Shown: positions 16,241 through 28,100 of the stretch, in pieces
How the letters are laid out: every line of letters begins with the position of its first letter
Numbering within the stretch: the first letter of the stretch is position 1
NCBI GenBank assembly: GCA_017979445.1
Contig: CM030711.1
Location: 5,053,221-5,117,220 of the forward strand
Origin: Akebia trifoliata
Taxonomy: Eukaryota; Streptophyta; Magnoliopsida; Ranunculales; Lardizabalaceae
Length of the DNA: 64,000 nt
Direction of reading: 5' to 3'
Notes under the pieces: model-generated
What the model was told of the DNA's origin: nothing
Database searches by the model: none
The model's input: only the letters and a program-made list of their open reading frames with translations
Translations under genes and position numbers: made by a program

Positions 16241-17479
16241 TCACCCATCTTAGCGTCCTAATTTCAGTTAGAAAGATATTTTTATTTGGATGCATAGCAT
16301 CTGTCCAGTGTCCAACCAGTACTAAAAGGTAAGAAGCATATCTACCAGTCCCTATACGAATCTTGTGCTCAACATGAGACCCCAAAACCAATTCAGCCAT
16401 GCCACTAAAAGCACAATTTAGACTCGGCATCTCTCCAGGCCATATGATGGACTAAAATCACCAAAACAGTCCAGAAATTATCAAAACTGCAGCCCACATC
16501 CCGTACTTTTCTAGAACCGCTACACACGAGTCACCAACGCCTTCCAGATAGCAGGATTCGTGGACAGATCATTCCGCATAAGCATAGCCGACTAATGCAT
16601 GTGCAGCTACTCAGGGAAAGGGATCCACACCACCAAAACTCTTTATGCTCCACACATCCATCGATTCTTACAGCCTCGAGTAAGGATGTCTGAATTCCCG
16701 TCCATTGGCAAGCCTCCCGAATCTTTTAAATAATTGTTTAAATATACTAGAACTTAATAATTGTTTAAATAACTTGAGATGCATTACTCTTAATAATTCA
16801 GTAAAAGCTAATGCAACCAGAAGGCAAATAGTTACTTTCTCATTATATCATCCACTATGTATTGGGAAATCAAGTGCCTAAGCATCATCAGCTATTTTCT
16901 TTAAAAAGGAGACGGTCACATTCATCAGTACAGCCCAGGCTCCTATAATTTACCTCATCCTTACCCTAATATTGCATTCTGCTTTTGTGGGTGATAGATA
17001 TCATGCTATTTAATGTTCTAAAAGTGAAATGTGACATGGAAATAAGAAGCAAAAAATAAAATAAAAATGAAAACATAGCACTCCCCTCTCGAGGGTTAAG
17101 AGAGAGATCCGATTCTGTAAAAATTACTTGTTTCAACTTATATATATATATTGCTTGTTTCGACATTCATTGTGTTTTGGAGGTTCTCTATTAATGTTTG
17201 TTTTAAAGTGCACCCTTTACCGGGACAGATGTATAATGAGCAAAAAATAAATAAATTATGAAAAGCAACAAAATATCATTTTGAAGCATTTAAAATGTAA
17301 ATAAGAACTGGTTCAAAAAACAAACAAAATAGAAAAGGAAAGTCGAAAAGGTGGGGGGATGGACTGACAAGTTTAAAGGAGCATGTGCCACTAGAAGAAG
17401 ACCTTCAAATCCAAAGAAGCTGAAATAGCTTGGTGGCTGTCCTAGGTGCAGAGCATTGTTAACCAATCTTTAGGGTAGC
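16241..17479. other. Intergenic, nothing recognised
   Basis: No open frame or domain motif can be supported. The part at 16430-16690 is a little richer in GC than its surroundings. A (TA)n run is present near 17142-17152. Confidence 0.35.
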
Positions 17480-17960
17480 TATGTCAAAACCGATTCCTGA
17501 CAATACGGACTATTCTTTTTAATGAGAATACTGTCGCCTTGTCTCGGATATAAGACCTACGAATCTGGTGTTAGCGGAAAGAGAGAAGGAATGGGTGACT
17601 CTCTATGGGGCATGCGAGAAAAAGAAGCTGGGGCGGGGAGTGGGGTGGCGGGACAAAGAGATGGATGGGTGTATCCGGATCTAGGCCAATTTCCCTATGC
17701 GGAGAAGGGCTCATCTCCCTAAACCAGAAGTCGCTAATCTAGGCGTATGGTCTTTGTTCATTCCAAAGAAGAAGGTAGTGTTCGGTAACTAACAGTTCCC
17801 CCAGCGCCGGTTGGCTCTTCAATTCCCCTTTCCTAGAAGTGTCTGTCTCATAAAATTGAACAAGAAACCAACTTTCATCCTTGACCCATTCACCTCAAAA
17901 CGAACCTATCAACTGCATGTCCTATATAAACTAGCCTAACCCTTTTCTACTCAAGGCAAT
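17480..17960. other. Possible organelle-derived insertion (NUMT candidate)
   Basis: This block is visibly richer in G and C than its neighbours. Its phrases (AAGTCGCTAATCTAGGCGTA, CCCAGCGCCGGTTGGCTCTT, CCCCTTTCCTAGAAGTGTCT) read like plant mitochondrial intergenic DNA. I recognise no mitochondrial gene in it, so the call is compositional only. A 66-codon frame at 17522-17722 is G-rich and probably meaningless. Confidence 0.3.
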
Positions 17961-18858
17961 GAAAGAGTTCTGAGGAACAACTAATCACTTACATAGACTT
18001 CAAATAAAAATGAAGTATCACCATCTGATTACTTATTATAGTTATAGAATTTTTTCCATTTTGATTTTTAACTCGATTCATATACTTCCCTCAATTCAAA
18101 TAAGAGAATTGGATTTGTTTTTGCAATCTTTTTCATTATTCTTTTTATAAAGTGAACTATTTCAATAACAAATGACAACCATTAAGTCAAAATAGTTGGC
18201 CCCGTAAATGCAATTTCGCATGAGCAATTGGGTATGCATTCTCAAACAAGCTTCAGAATCCAACCACACCAATAAAAGATTTATAGCAATATATCTTAAA
18301 ACCAATTATGCTCAAAAGAAAAAAAGATGATATTTATCATACTATATCATATAGCAGAAACTAAGACGTCTTCAAATGAATGTTCCCTAATTCATAGTTT
18401 CCACACAAAAGTTACATGAATGTCCCTCCTAAATTTACATTGCTATTAAGCTGAAAACCAGATGTACAACCATTTTAATCTAGAAGGGCAAAAATAGGGT
18501 CAATTTGCAGTAATAACAATTACAAATCGATTCAAGTAAACAAATCAACAAAAATATAATAAAGATAAGCATAAACAATCTAGACTCGATGTAATCTGAG
18601 CACCTCTATTGAAAAGCTATTATAAACAATGACAATCAAATCAAACTTTAGAAATGTTAAACTTTCCATAAAGCAAATATAAAAGAAATGTAAGCAGAAA
18701 TTTCCACCTCTTCAAACCAGATCCATTACAGAACAATTGAAGAACCCCGATGTCAGATTGAACGAACAAGGCTGAACTGCACTTGATTCAAATCAAAGTC
18801 CAGATAACCAAAATCCTTACTCAAAACCACTCCAAAACCAAAATTAAGATCATCAGAT
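17961..18858. other. Intergenic and PRA1F 3' flank
   Basis: AT-rich sequence with no coding signal. The part nearest 18858 would include the 3' UTR of the minus-strand PRA1 gene, but I could not place a polyadenylation site with confidence. Confidence 0.4.
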
Positions 18859-19452
18859 TCACACATGACTATAACTCGGCCCCACAACCGAAAGCAATCC
18901 TCCATCAATACCTTCTTGTTCATTGAGAAACTGATCATCAGTAATCCTAAATGCCGCGTGTAAGCCAACAATTACAGCCCCAATTATAAGCGAAACCAGA
19001 ACATTCAACCACACGTGAGTAAAAACTAGGGCAACAATCGTAATCACACTCAGCACAATCAGAACCACGCGATCATCTAATGTTCGATTAAACACCATGA
19101 GAGGTTCATCGCGGAAGAAGTATAGAAAAAACCAACCAACAAACACGACCAAGAACACGATCATCGATATTGGATGCCATAAAAGACTTAAAAACAGTAT
19201 CAATAAGACAATAATGGCGTAATTAACTCGGAAAAAAGTGAGATTTTTCTTGATACGAACCATTGCTTCACCAAAACTGTACGGTCGGATAAAAGTTGAT
19301 GGATCCGCAAGTTCTCGCCATGGACGACGAGTCGCAATGATCGATTTCCCTCTCTGTTTCGCTTGAGAGAAGAATTCGATCCCAGAAGTCGAAGTCGAAG
19401 AAACTTCGGTAGGAAGAGTTCCGTAACCCTTTTGAGAGGTCGTCTTCGACAT
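18859..19452 (-). CDS. PRA1F: PRA1 family protein, F-type (prenylated Rab acceptor)
   Basis: An intronless 197 aa protein. PRA1 proteins are small ER/Golgi membrane proteins that bind prenylated Rab GTPases and help vesicle traffic. The N-terminal part is cytosolic, with [21 protein letters not shown] (about 40-60) fitting the conserved RPW.....F segment. It is followed by [15 protein letters not shown], a hallmark of the family. Two hydrophobic hairpins follow: about 78-112, ending with [12 protein letters not shown], and about 129-166. The C-terminus is short and acidic ([10 protein letters not shown]). The short length, xxxGYGTLP N-terminus and FRDEP motif fit plant subfamily F. The next in-frame ATG lies well inside the protein, so the start at 19452 is clear. 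Intronless structure is normal for plant PRA1 genes. Confidence 0.92.
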   Translation of the reverse strand: MSKTTSQKGYGTLPTEVSSTSTSGIEFFSQAKQRGKSIIATRRPWRELADPSTFIRPYSFGEAMVRIKKNLTFFRVNYAIIVLLILFLSLLWHPISMIVFLVVFVGWFFLYFFRDEPLMVFNRTLDDRVVLIVLSVITIVALVFTHVWLNVLVSLIIGAVIVGLHAAFRITDDQFLNEQEGIDGGLLSVVGPSYSHV

Positions 19453-19544
19453 CGAAGAACAAACCCTAATCTCTCTCTGGTCTTACCTATAAATCCGAAT
19501 CTTTAAGATTGAATTTAGCGGAGAACAGATGAAGAAAAAACCCT

Positions 19545-19663
19545 AGAGAGAGAGAGAGAGAGAGAGAAGGATTTCTGGTTTGCTTTGTTAACGAAAGCGC
19601 GAGCCTGAGAAGACGCGCGACAGTTGAGATATTTTCCCTCTTTTTCGAGGAAGAGGCTTTATA
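19545..19663 (-). promoter_or_regulatory. PRA1F leader and TATA-like box
   Basis: On the minus strand a CATATAAAG element lies at 19657-19664, about 205 bp before the ATG. A (CT)n microsatellite (GA on the plus strand, about 19547-19567) sits in the inferred 5' UTR. Plant leaders often carry CT runs near the start of transcription. Promoter function is inferred from position only. Confidence 0.4.
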
Positions 19664-19689
19664 TGTAAATGCCCTTGAATCTATCATTA

Positions 19690-20224
19690 ATTACGGAAGT
19701 AACCTAACGGCTAACGGTTTGCTTTCCAATAATGGAAAGGCATTCATGGAATTTGGCCGTTTCGTTGCACCCATGATCCATCGAGCATCAACTTTTTCAA
19801 ACTTTACATAAAGGCCGACTTTTTTAAGTGAAAATTGGAGATACCATGGCATACGCCTTGACTTTGGTCTTGAATGAAAGACTAATATAAAATGACCACA
19901 ACACTCTCATTTCAAACACATTACAACCCATTTTTTTTTTTATTTTTTTTAAATTATAAAAAAACCCTCGTGGTCTTGCTCCTTTCAATGCCTAACACAT
20001 GAAATTGAAAGGTATAAATCAAGACTAATGATAAAAAGATGTGTTGACACATGCAGTCTATACTTGTTTCACGTGGCAAGTGCACATGATCAAAGATCTT
20101 TTTCCTTATGTATCATGAAGTAAAAGATCTATGGTTGTGTGCACTTACCATTACCACATCAATCGCGTATTTGTATTTTTATCATGATTCATAAATCAAA
20201 GATAGAAGTGTCTTCTTTTGCTAT
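19690..20224. other. Intergenic, nothing recognised
   Basis: AT-rich flank upstream of PRA1F without readable motifs beyond a T-rich tract near 19930-19960. Confidence 0.4.
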
Positions 20225-20475
20225 GTTTTTTTGATAATTGGGTATCTTCGTAGACAGTGGATTGGGCTCATGTCTAGGTTTTTCCCAATCTATAGATCAT
20301 GATTTTGTCTAAGGATTAGTCCCAAGGCACACCACACGCACCAGGTAAGTGGGGGTGCGCCATCGCGTGTGTCCCCAAAGGAATTAATGCTCATACTAGG
20401 TATCGAACTCATAACCTATGAGCATTAATTGCTTATCGGTCCGAAATTGCCATTCAGCCAACCCCCCAAGGTTCC
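20225..20475 (-). mobile_element. tRNA-derived SINE, copy 1
   Basis: On the minus strand it starts GGTTGGCTGAATGGCAATTT (A-box-like) and has GAGTTCGATACC as a B box near 20401-20412. It ends in an A-rich tail (T-rich on the plus strand, near 20226-20233). The sequence GGACTAATCCTTAGACAAAA and the tail match a second copy at 33000-33176. This copy carries extra sequence (about 20320-20390) between the B box and the body. Confidence 0.65.
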
Positions 20476-20510
20476 TCCTTTGCCATCTTAGTATTACCAA
20501 ACTCTTTACA

Positions 20511-20792
20511 CAAGGGCGGAGCCAGGATTTTACCCTTGTGGGGGCATCATAAGAGTGGACAATGTTTTTTAGGGGCAACTAAGAGTGTAAAAGAATTTTG
20601 TGAGGGCAATGTAAAAGTGGAAAAGTTTTTGTGGGGGCAATTAAGAGTGCAATTTTGTTTTATGGGGGCAATAGCGACAAATTTCTTTATCCACCGCTAT
20701 TATAAGTCGCAATAGCCCATTACTTCCTGGTATGTTTGAAAATACTTATGGGGGCAAGTGCCCCCATTGCCCCCACTCTAAATTCGCCCATG
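20511..20792. mobile_element. hAT MITE, 282 bp, with perfect 8 bp duplication
   Basis: It starts CAAGGGCGGAGCCAGGA and ends AATTCGCCCATG, giving inverted ends of CA.GGGCG type, a classic hAT terminus. The duplication TCTTTACA is perfect at 20503-20510 and 20793-20800. The interior repeats 'gggggcaa..aagagtg' several times and encodes nothing. Perfect flanks suggest a fairly recent insertion. Confidence 0.85.
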
Positions 20793-21623
20793 TCTTTACA
20801 TACATGGTCACTCATTCGCATTAATAAAGCATAATGAGAACATAAATTCTTCTTCTCTACAATCTTTAAGAAAAGCGATGACATAAAGACCTCTTTATCC
20901 ATACTAATCTAGACACAAGAATAGGATTCAACTGTAGAAGCAACGAGCCTTAATCCTTTAAAAATACCAAGAGAGAACCCCTTCCTTCACACATGTTTTA
21001 AAAGGGCCTTTGAAAGTAAAAAAGTGAGGTGAATCATTGGAAATTTAACGAATAATTTAGAGAAAGGTTCATAGAAATGAATTAACTTGCTCGAATCGTT
21101 GAGATATGTTCCCACTGAATGATTCACCTTACTCATAGCTTCCTTTGCCCCTTTCAAACTAGAGTGAGGTTAACAATTCACATCTCACCAACTAGGTACT
21201 TTTTTTTTAACCAATTCAAGCTTGTCTTTGACTCATCATCCAATCTTCGTCTGAGAGACATCTTGAAAAAAATCTTTAGTTTTTCTTCTCGAAACCTATA
21301 CTCCTTCCTTCCCTAAACCCCTATTTTATTTTTGAGATTTTATTTTTCATGGAAATAAAATCTTTAAGTTGATGGAGAATAAAAAATGTTGCCTTCGAAA
21401 TTTGACAAAAAAAAAAAACATTTACCTGACAAATCATTTACCAGGCAATTGATATCTAGGCACACCCCTTTCCATTGTTTGACTACATCATGAAAACTAA
21501 GATAAACAAGTTCTATGTGCTCTTTCATTTAAATTGGGTTATATAGGTTTTTTTTTATTTAAAAATTATAGTAAGTCTAGCCTTACTAGCTTAGTAATAT
21601 TTCAAATGTTATATGGGTTGTTG
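20793..21623. other. Intergenic, nothing recognised
   Basis: AT-rich with short frames only; none resembles a known family. Confidence 0.4.
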
Positions 21624-23218
21624 ATAGGGGCAGATCCAAAGGGGGCCTCTTTAGTTTATTTAATACACTTTCTATTTTGGTTATAAGTTGAAATAGCCCC
21701 CTGTGTTTTTAACTGTTTACATGCCCCCTCTTTCGGGTTGATTGCCCCTCCCTCTCTCTCTCTCTCTCTCCCTCCCCTTCGTCGTTCAATTCTCTTTGAC
21801 CTAATTGCCTCCCTAAATTTTTTTTTTTTTTTTTTATGATTTGGACACCACTCTATCAAATTTGGGTATAATGTGTTTTCAAGCCGATGACATTCTCTTT
21901 TGGAAATTTTGTTTTTTTTTTGTAGACTAACCAAAAAAAAAAAACCCTCATTCTCAACCTGTAACAAAAAACCTTAATTTTTCTTCATAAAATCATTCAT
22001 CTTCAAGGACTTGCACCTCTATAAAAAATTAATTTTAATCTAATCAATTTCATCTTCAATCCATCTTTTTGAATAATACCTTAATTCCTTGAATTATACC
22101 TAAGAAATTTCTATCACTTGATATTGGGAAAAGAACTCAAAGGGTTTTTTATTTCAGGTTTAAGACGAGGGTCATGTGGTCATTTTGCATCTGTCTATTC
22201 AAGAGCATTTAGGCGAATGTTTGAGACACCCTATATTTTTAGGGGGCAACTATTTGTATACATCAAAATGGCTCATTTCACCCACTATCTTGCGATACCC
22301 ACCTTAACTTTAAAATAACTATCTACACAAAACTATTAAATATATTTTAACCTAAATTGCTAATTTCACCCTCCTAAAGGTATCTAACCATTTCTTCTTC
22401 TTCCTTCTCTCTTTTTGATCACTTCTTCTTTGAATCTAAAAAGGTTTCAATGAGGGTTTTAAGCTTTGATGTTACTTATTTTTCTTACCTTAAATGCTTC
22501 CAATCGAGTCGAAGTCATTTACATGAGAAAGTTCTGTTCGATAGGTACTTACCGAATTTGTTTAGTAATATTAGGTACCTACCAAATTTGCTACAACAAA
22601 TTCGATCTAAACCTACCGAACATAACTTCCAAAAAAATCTTTGAGTTCTTCAATTCAAAATCATCGTTGTAAGGTTTTAATAGCGGTTTTCCATTGTCCT
22701 TGATGATTAAATGCTAAAAAATAAAAGACATTTCAAATAAATAAGATATCTTGAAAAAAAAAATTAAAACTTAATCTCCATTGATTCAACCTCTCACAAA
22801 ACTTAAAAGGAGATGGATATGAAAAAGAAGAAGAATAAAAGAAAGAAAAAGAGAACAGGAGGAAGGAAGAAGAAGAAAGTGGATTTTGGGTTTTTGTTCG
22901 ATAGGTGGTGGTGGGTGCAATAAGCCAAAACGAAAGGGTGAAATGATAATTTTTATTTTTATAAATGTCACTTAAGTGGCTGCATTGAGCCATTTTAGTG
23001 TGTGCAAATAGCTGCCCCGAATTTTTAAGTTGATGGCATTGCCCACTTGACTTGGGTTTTCTCTCATAGATTAGTTAGAAATGATCTAAATGTCCTTTTC
23101 TTCAACCTCTAACTACAAGTTCTTCAATTTTCCTTCTAAAACTGATGTTCTTCAAACTCTTGAACGTTATCATTAACTATGCTTTGCCCCACTAGGGGGA
23201 AATCTTGACTCTACCCTT
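21624..23218. mobile_element. Candidate larger hAT-like element carrying a nested insertion
   Basis: The left end TAGGGGCAGATCCAAAG and the inverted right end CAAGGGTAGAGTCAAGAT align imperfectly. Flanks GTTGTTGA and GTCATTGA match at 6 of 8 positions. It encloses the long-TIR element at 22242-23019. Interior A- and T-runs and a (TC)n tract near 21751-21775 are non-coding. The ends are plausible but weak. Confidence 0.35.
22242..23019. mobile_element. Long-TIR nonautonomous element, about 0.78 kb
   Basis: The left end reads GGGGCAACTATTTG followed by AAAATGGCTCATTTC. The right end, reverse-complemented, reads GGGGCAGCTATTTG followed by AAAATGGCTCAATGC. The inverted repeat therefore runs about 38 bp. 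Flanks TATTTTTAG and AATTTTTAA share a 7-base core, compatible with a 9 bp duplication as in Mutator-like elements. No transposase is visible. Confidence 0.6.
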
Positions 23219-24343
23219 GGTCATTGATCTCACCTCGTGGCATCCAAAAAATATGATCGATGCCACATGGATGTAGAGGACAAAATTCTATGAACTTTAA
23301 AAAGAAAAAAACCTTAAAAAAATATTTTTCATCATTAAATTTTAATTTTAAATTTAGAAGTCCGATAGCCGTCCATTTTCAAAACCATGGATCAAATCCA
23401 AATTTTTTTTTTTTTTTTTTCTTTTTAGGATCAGAGTTTTCCCATGAAATCCATATGGCTATGGTGTTGGATTTGCCAATTTGGTAATCCATTTGAGCTC
23501 GACACCCTTGGTAAATTTTGAAATCCTACTAAATTTGTAAGGGAAGTGTTTCTTTTTTAATTAAGGGTAGGGATATGTTGACTCCTAAGAATGACTCATG
23601 AAAAGAAAAACACATGATCTCACCTTTTAAATACCAAATTCAATGGTTGAGATTTATGAATATCTTGATAACACAAATCTCGAAGATACCTATCCTGAGG
23701 ATAAATCTTAATCATTAGATTTTACATTTTAAAGGGTTGGGAGTATGTGTTTTTCTCATGAGTAATTTTTAGGAGTCAAGGGATTCTAACTATTTTAAAT
23801 TAGGAGATGGTATGAGGAAAGAACATGTATGGATTTGTTTATAATTTAAAATACTGATTAATAGATTTTTAAAGATTATATAATTAAAAAATGATATTTT
23901 CTTTTAGTTTTTAAAACTAACCAACTTGATTATAGGGTTATTGGTTTGCAATTTATGATTTTCTTTTGCTTATATTAAGTTTAAATGGCAATTAAAAAAA
24001 ATCCAAATTTGGTTGTCGTCTGGCAAATCATTTTCTTAGAGGAGAGGGGGGGAGAAAAGATTTCCCGCTCCATGGCTGTGAAAAATCATTTTTCCCGTCT
24101 TTTCTAATTATTTTGCAATCAGACATCGTTAAAATTAAGTTTTTCACGGTAAACTATTTTCCTTAGAGTTTGCCGTGTCATCAAACAAGCCCAAAGGGTT
24201 TTTGATGTGTGTGTGTGTTGGTAAAGATTGAAGATGAGGGCATTTCAAAAAAAATTTGCTAGTCTCCAATGGAATGCCAGAGCCAAAGGATGTGTCTTCA
24301 ATTTGAAAATGAAGGGGGTGTATCAAAATTTTATTAAAACTTA
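23219..24343. other. Intergenic, nothing recognised
   Basis: AT-rich, with a T-tract near 23403-23422 and no supported gene or element. Confidence 0.4.
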
Positions 24344-24669
24344 CACTTTGTTTGGAATGAGAGAAGAGAAATCCATTATAGAGATGAGAAGGGAAATTAA
24401 ATTTCTCTCTAACATGTTTGGATTGACATGAGAGAAACTAAGACAACTTTGAAATTTTAAAATGTCTTAAAAGAGATCTATGGGCAGAGTTGGAATTCTA
24501 AAATATTTTTAAATGGTTTCTCTCCCCTTCTCTCGACTTTTGGAGAGAAAGAAAACTCACTTTTTCAATTTCTTTTCTCTTCCCACTTAACAATCCAAAC
24601 AAGAGAAATGAAGATAAATTCATTTATTTTCTCTTCTCTTCTTTCCATTTCTCTCAACCAAACATAGTG
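24344..24669. mobile_element. PIF/Harbinger (Tourist-like) MITE, 326 bp
   Basis: The ends are CACTTTGTTTGG and, inverted, CACTATGTTTGG. They are flanked by TTA at 24341-24343 and 24670-24672. TIRs with TGTTTGG and a TTA/TWA duplication are typical of PIF/Harbinger MITEs. Sequence just inside the ends (gagagaa on the left, ttctctc on the right) continues the inverted repeat. No coding capacity. Confidence 0.8.
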
Positions 24670-25024
24670 TTAGAGAAGTTCTTCCAAAATAAAAAATTAT
24701 CCATCCTTAAATTAATTGGTGTGGTAATATAAAATTGAGTTGTTCTTGAATGACTTAGTAGGGAACATTTTAACGTGGTTGTGGGCACATATCCGTAGAT
24801 GCATTTTACTTGTATCTCGAAGAAAATGCATCTGCGGGCATGCATGCACCACCACGTAAAGATGCCTCCCCGGTGTATTCCCCACTGAGGTCACACCAGC
24901 ATTAATCTATAATCTATAAACTTATAAATAAAAAATTCTATGTTTTATAAGTTTAGGGTGTAGTCATAACTTAATGGTGTGTTAATATCATATATTTTTT
25001 TTAACACTAGTAAATTTCCAAACA

Positions 25025-25033
25025 AAACCCTAG
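25025..25033 (+). promoter_or_regulatory. Telo-box-like motif, SRP9 leader
   Basis: AAACCCTAG lies 84 bp before the SRP9 start codon. Telo-box (AAACCCTA) motifs occur near the transcription starts of many plant translation-related genes. Function here is inferred from position. Confidence 0.45.
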
Positions 25034-25116
25034 AGGAGTAGTTGAGCTCCTTCTCCAGATCGAAGTCAAACTTTTCTCTGTTCGTCTCTTTGTTGCGATT
25101 TTTGTTCTTCAAATCA

Positions 25117-28100
25117 ATGGTTTACATCAGTTCGTGGGACGAATTCATGGAGAGATCCGTACAGTTATTTCGTGCGGACCCCCAATCGGTATTTTTTCTT
25201 TTGAATCTCTTTCTTATTCTTTTCTTCTTGTTGTTGATCTTCAATTTCTCAAAATCTTTATTATTGAATTCTCGTTAAAATTTGATGATTGTTGTTTTCA
25301 TGAAAAATCAGACACGGTATGTGATGAAATACAGACATTGTGATGGGAAATTGGTTCTCAAAGTCACTGATAATCGAGAGGTATGTCATCATCACCATTA
25401 AAGCCTTATCTGACAGATTTGGGATCCTTTAAAAGAGTCAGATTTATTGTATAATTGGTTTGATCGTGAATTAGGTTCAATTGTGCAAGCAAATCATACT
25501 TTAGTAGACTTATATTTATTGGATGGTTAATACAAAGGCAACGATTCATGCCATGGATGTAGAAATTCTGGTTTGATTCTTGACTACTTAAAAAACCCAA
25601 TTGGCTTCAACCAAAACATTTTTTTTTTTGGGTGATTGGTAAACCTGTTTTTAATGAGATCAAAAGCTAGTTGGCAATTTCAACCAAAGCATAATAATGG
25701 ATGGTGATCCATTGATCAGTTGGATGTGGTTGCTTGGATAGAGTAGACAAAGAAGTTCGATTCCCGTAAAAGTGATGATCAGTAGGATTGTAGGTGCAAT
25801 GACCTTCCATACTGATGAAAATTGTGATTTTGCATCAGATAGAGGTCAGACGCTTTTAAGGTTTTGAGACTTTTGATGGTTATGTAGTAAGAGCCATGTT
25901 TTCAAAACTCGGTTTGATATCTCATCTTGTCCATGGAAGAGATTGAGTTGTCTTGGACGAGACAATCCATTTAACTCGGTTTACATTGATCGATTTATAT
26001 ATATTTAAATTAAAATAATTATAATGTTTTAATAAAATAAGATAGATTAGAAAATGTTTAGTGATAAAATCATGTTTTATTCATATAAAAAATATTTAAA
26101 TTCTAAAAAAATTAATTATTATAATAAAAATCTACAAAATTCTGGTTGACTCGGACGAGTTTTACTAACTTGGCCGAGATTTTCAAAACATCATCGAGAC
26201 ATCTCCTTTATCTCACAAGATGATGTGAATGTTGAGACACTGTGTAAATCCGTATTGTAACTGAATGAGACCGAGACGACTCGGGTGAGTCATCTCAAGC
26301 TCAAACGAGATTTAAAACCATGGTAAGCGGTGGGATATGTTAAAAAGGTCTTGTTTGATTTTGCGTGGGATTGAATTCATCCAATGTTGGGAGCGGGAGT
26401 TTCACAAAAAAAAATTAGAACTTGAATTGTTTTAGGAACATAAGCATAGGGATGTACATTTTACCCAAAACTCGTACCGAAAATCGGATCGTAAAGTGGA
26501 TCAAACCTGGATAGAACCTGATCCGGTTTAGACAGAACCGAAACGAGAAAATTCGGTTCGAGTTAGGGTTGACCCCTCCCGAAACCTGATTGAACCCAGA
26601 CCGAACTCAGTATAAGGACCGAAAACTGAATTATTATAATATGTTTATTTTTATAGGTTTAAGCACAAATGCTATCTTGGCGAGTTGGTAAGACGTGGTG
26701 GCTCTGTCACAACCTTGGTTCAACTCCCCTAGAACCCACTTTTGTTTGAAAATATTTCAAATTCAACTATTTAAATTTTGATTCTACCCGAACCTGAAAA
26801 ATATCTGAAACTTTTGGTTCAGTCTGGGTTTGGTTTTGACCTTTGGAACTTGAACCTGGACCGAACCCAAAAATTCGGTTTGATCCGGTTTGGGTTTACC
26901 CAAATGTACATCCCTACATAAGTGTGAGTGGGAACAATGTGCTGGGTGGAAGTTCTTGCTTCTAGGATTGAGTGTATGTTGTTGTGTGAGATTATTCCTT
27001 TATATTCTAGGATTGAGTGTATGTTGTTGTGTGAGATTATTCCTTTATATTCTAGGATTGAAGTTCTTGCTTCCAGGGAAATGCTATGATGCAATGTCTT
27101 CCTCTATTTAGGTAGGATACAAATAATACAATTACGTACCTTTTTTTTTTCCAGGTTCTCTAAGCATATTTATATCATCCAATAGGCTCATTGAGAAAAT
27201 TCATTACCAGAAAATGGACAAGTTTGCTTAACTGTTTGTGAACCCAACAATTAGGAGAGAATGGCTTACTCTTTAAAACTACATTCTCGGTACCTGTTTG
27301 AGTTTTTTGCACTGCTTTTGTTAGCTTGCACAAATAGTTTTTATTCCACAGAAGTTCAGACCCGCTATTGCTATAGCTATAGCATTGTTACTTCTTGTGA
27401 AATGCCATGTTGGGGATATGATCAAAAGCTATATTTATTTGGCTTTGAACTTGATGTTTTACCTGTGGTCCTCCCTATCTCCACTGTGATAATTCCATCT
27501 CAAGTCACATAATTATAAACCCATGTTCGATTCCCTCCCTAAGCACATTGTGTCAACTTCAGTTTTGTTGGGAAGAGGCTAACAAGTGCAAGATTCACAG
27601 AGGGGCAACTTGTAGATTTTTCTTTTACAAATCATTGCCTAATGAAAATTGTGATAATGACATAGAAATGTAGGTTTCAAGCTTGCATCACTCGTTAACT
27701 TGTGGAGTAGTATTAAAGAATATGGTTACAGAAAATTATGATACACCTATCAAATGTATATTTATGTACATATATGATATGGATCGGGCTACTTGTCGCC
27801 TCCTGCTTTGCTAAGAGAAAAAAAAGGATAACAGAAAAGAGAAAGGTCGAAAAGAATGTTAGAAAGTTGAATGATTTGATGATCAAGAATATTATGAAAA
27901 AGGAGATAAATGCCCAAAGTTTACTTCTGATCAATTTTTATCGGGTCAATATAGGATTTTCTAGTATCCAAAACTGTTGAATTACTTAGTTTACTAGCAC
28001 AAACCAAATTTTCTCACGCACGTCCAACTTTTATTGGAATACCAGCTGGCCTACCCCAAGTTTCTTTCACTTCTTAACTCTGGGGACATAACTGATCCAA

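Noticed and set aside
26671..26730. Functional tRNA gene
   Set aside because: A and B boxes are present, but acceptor and anticodon stems do not pair and the variable region is wrong.
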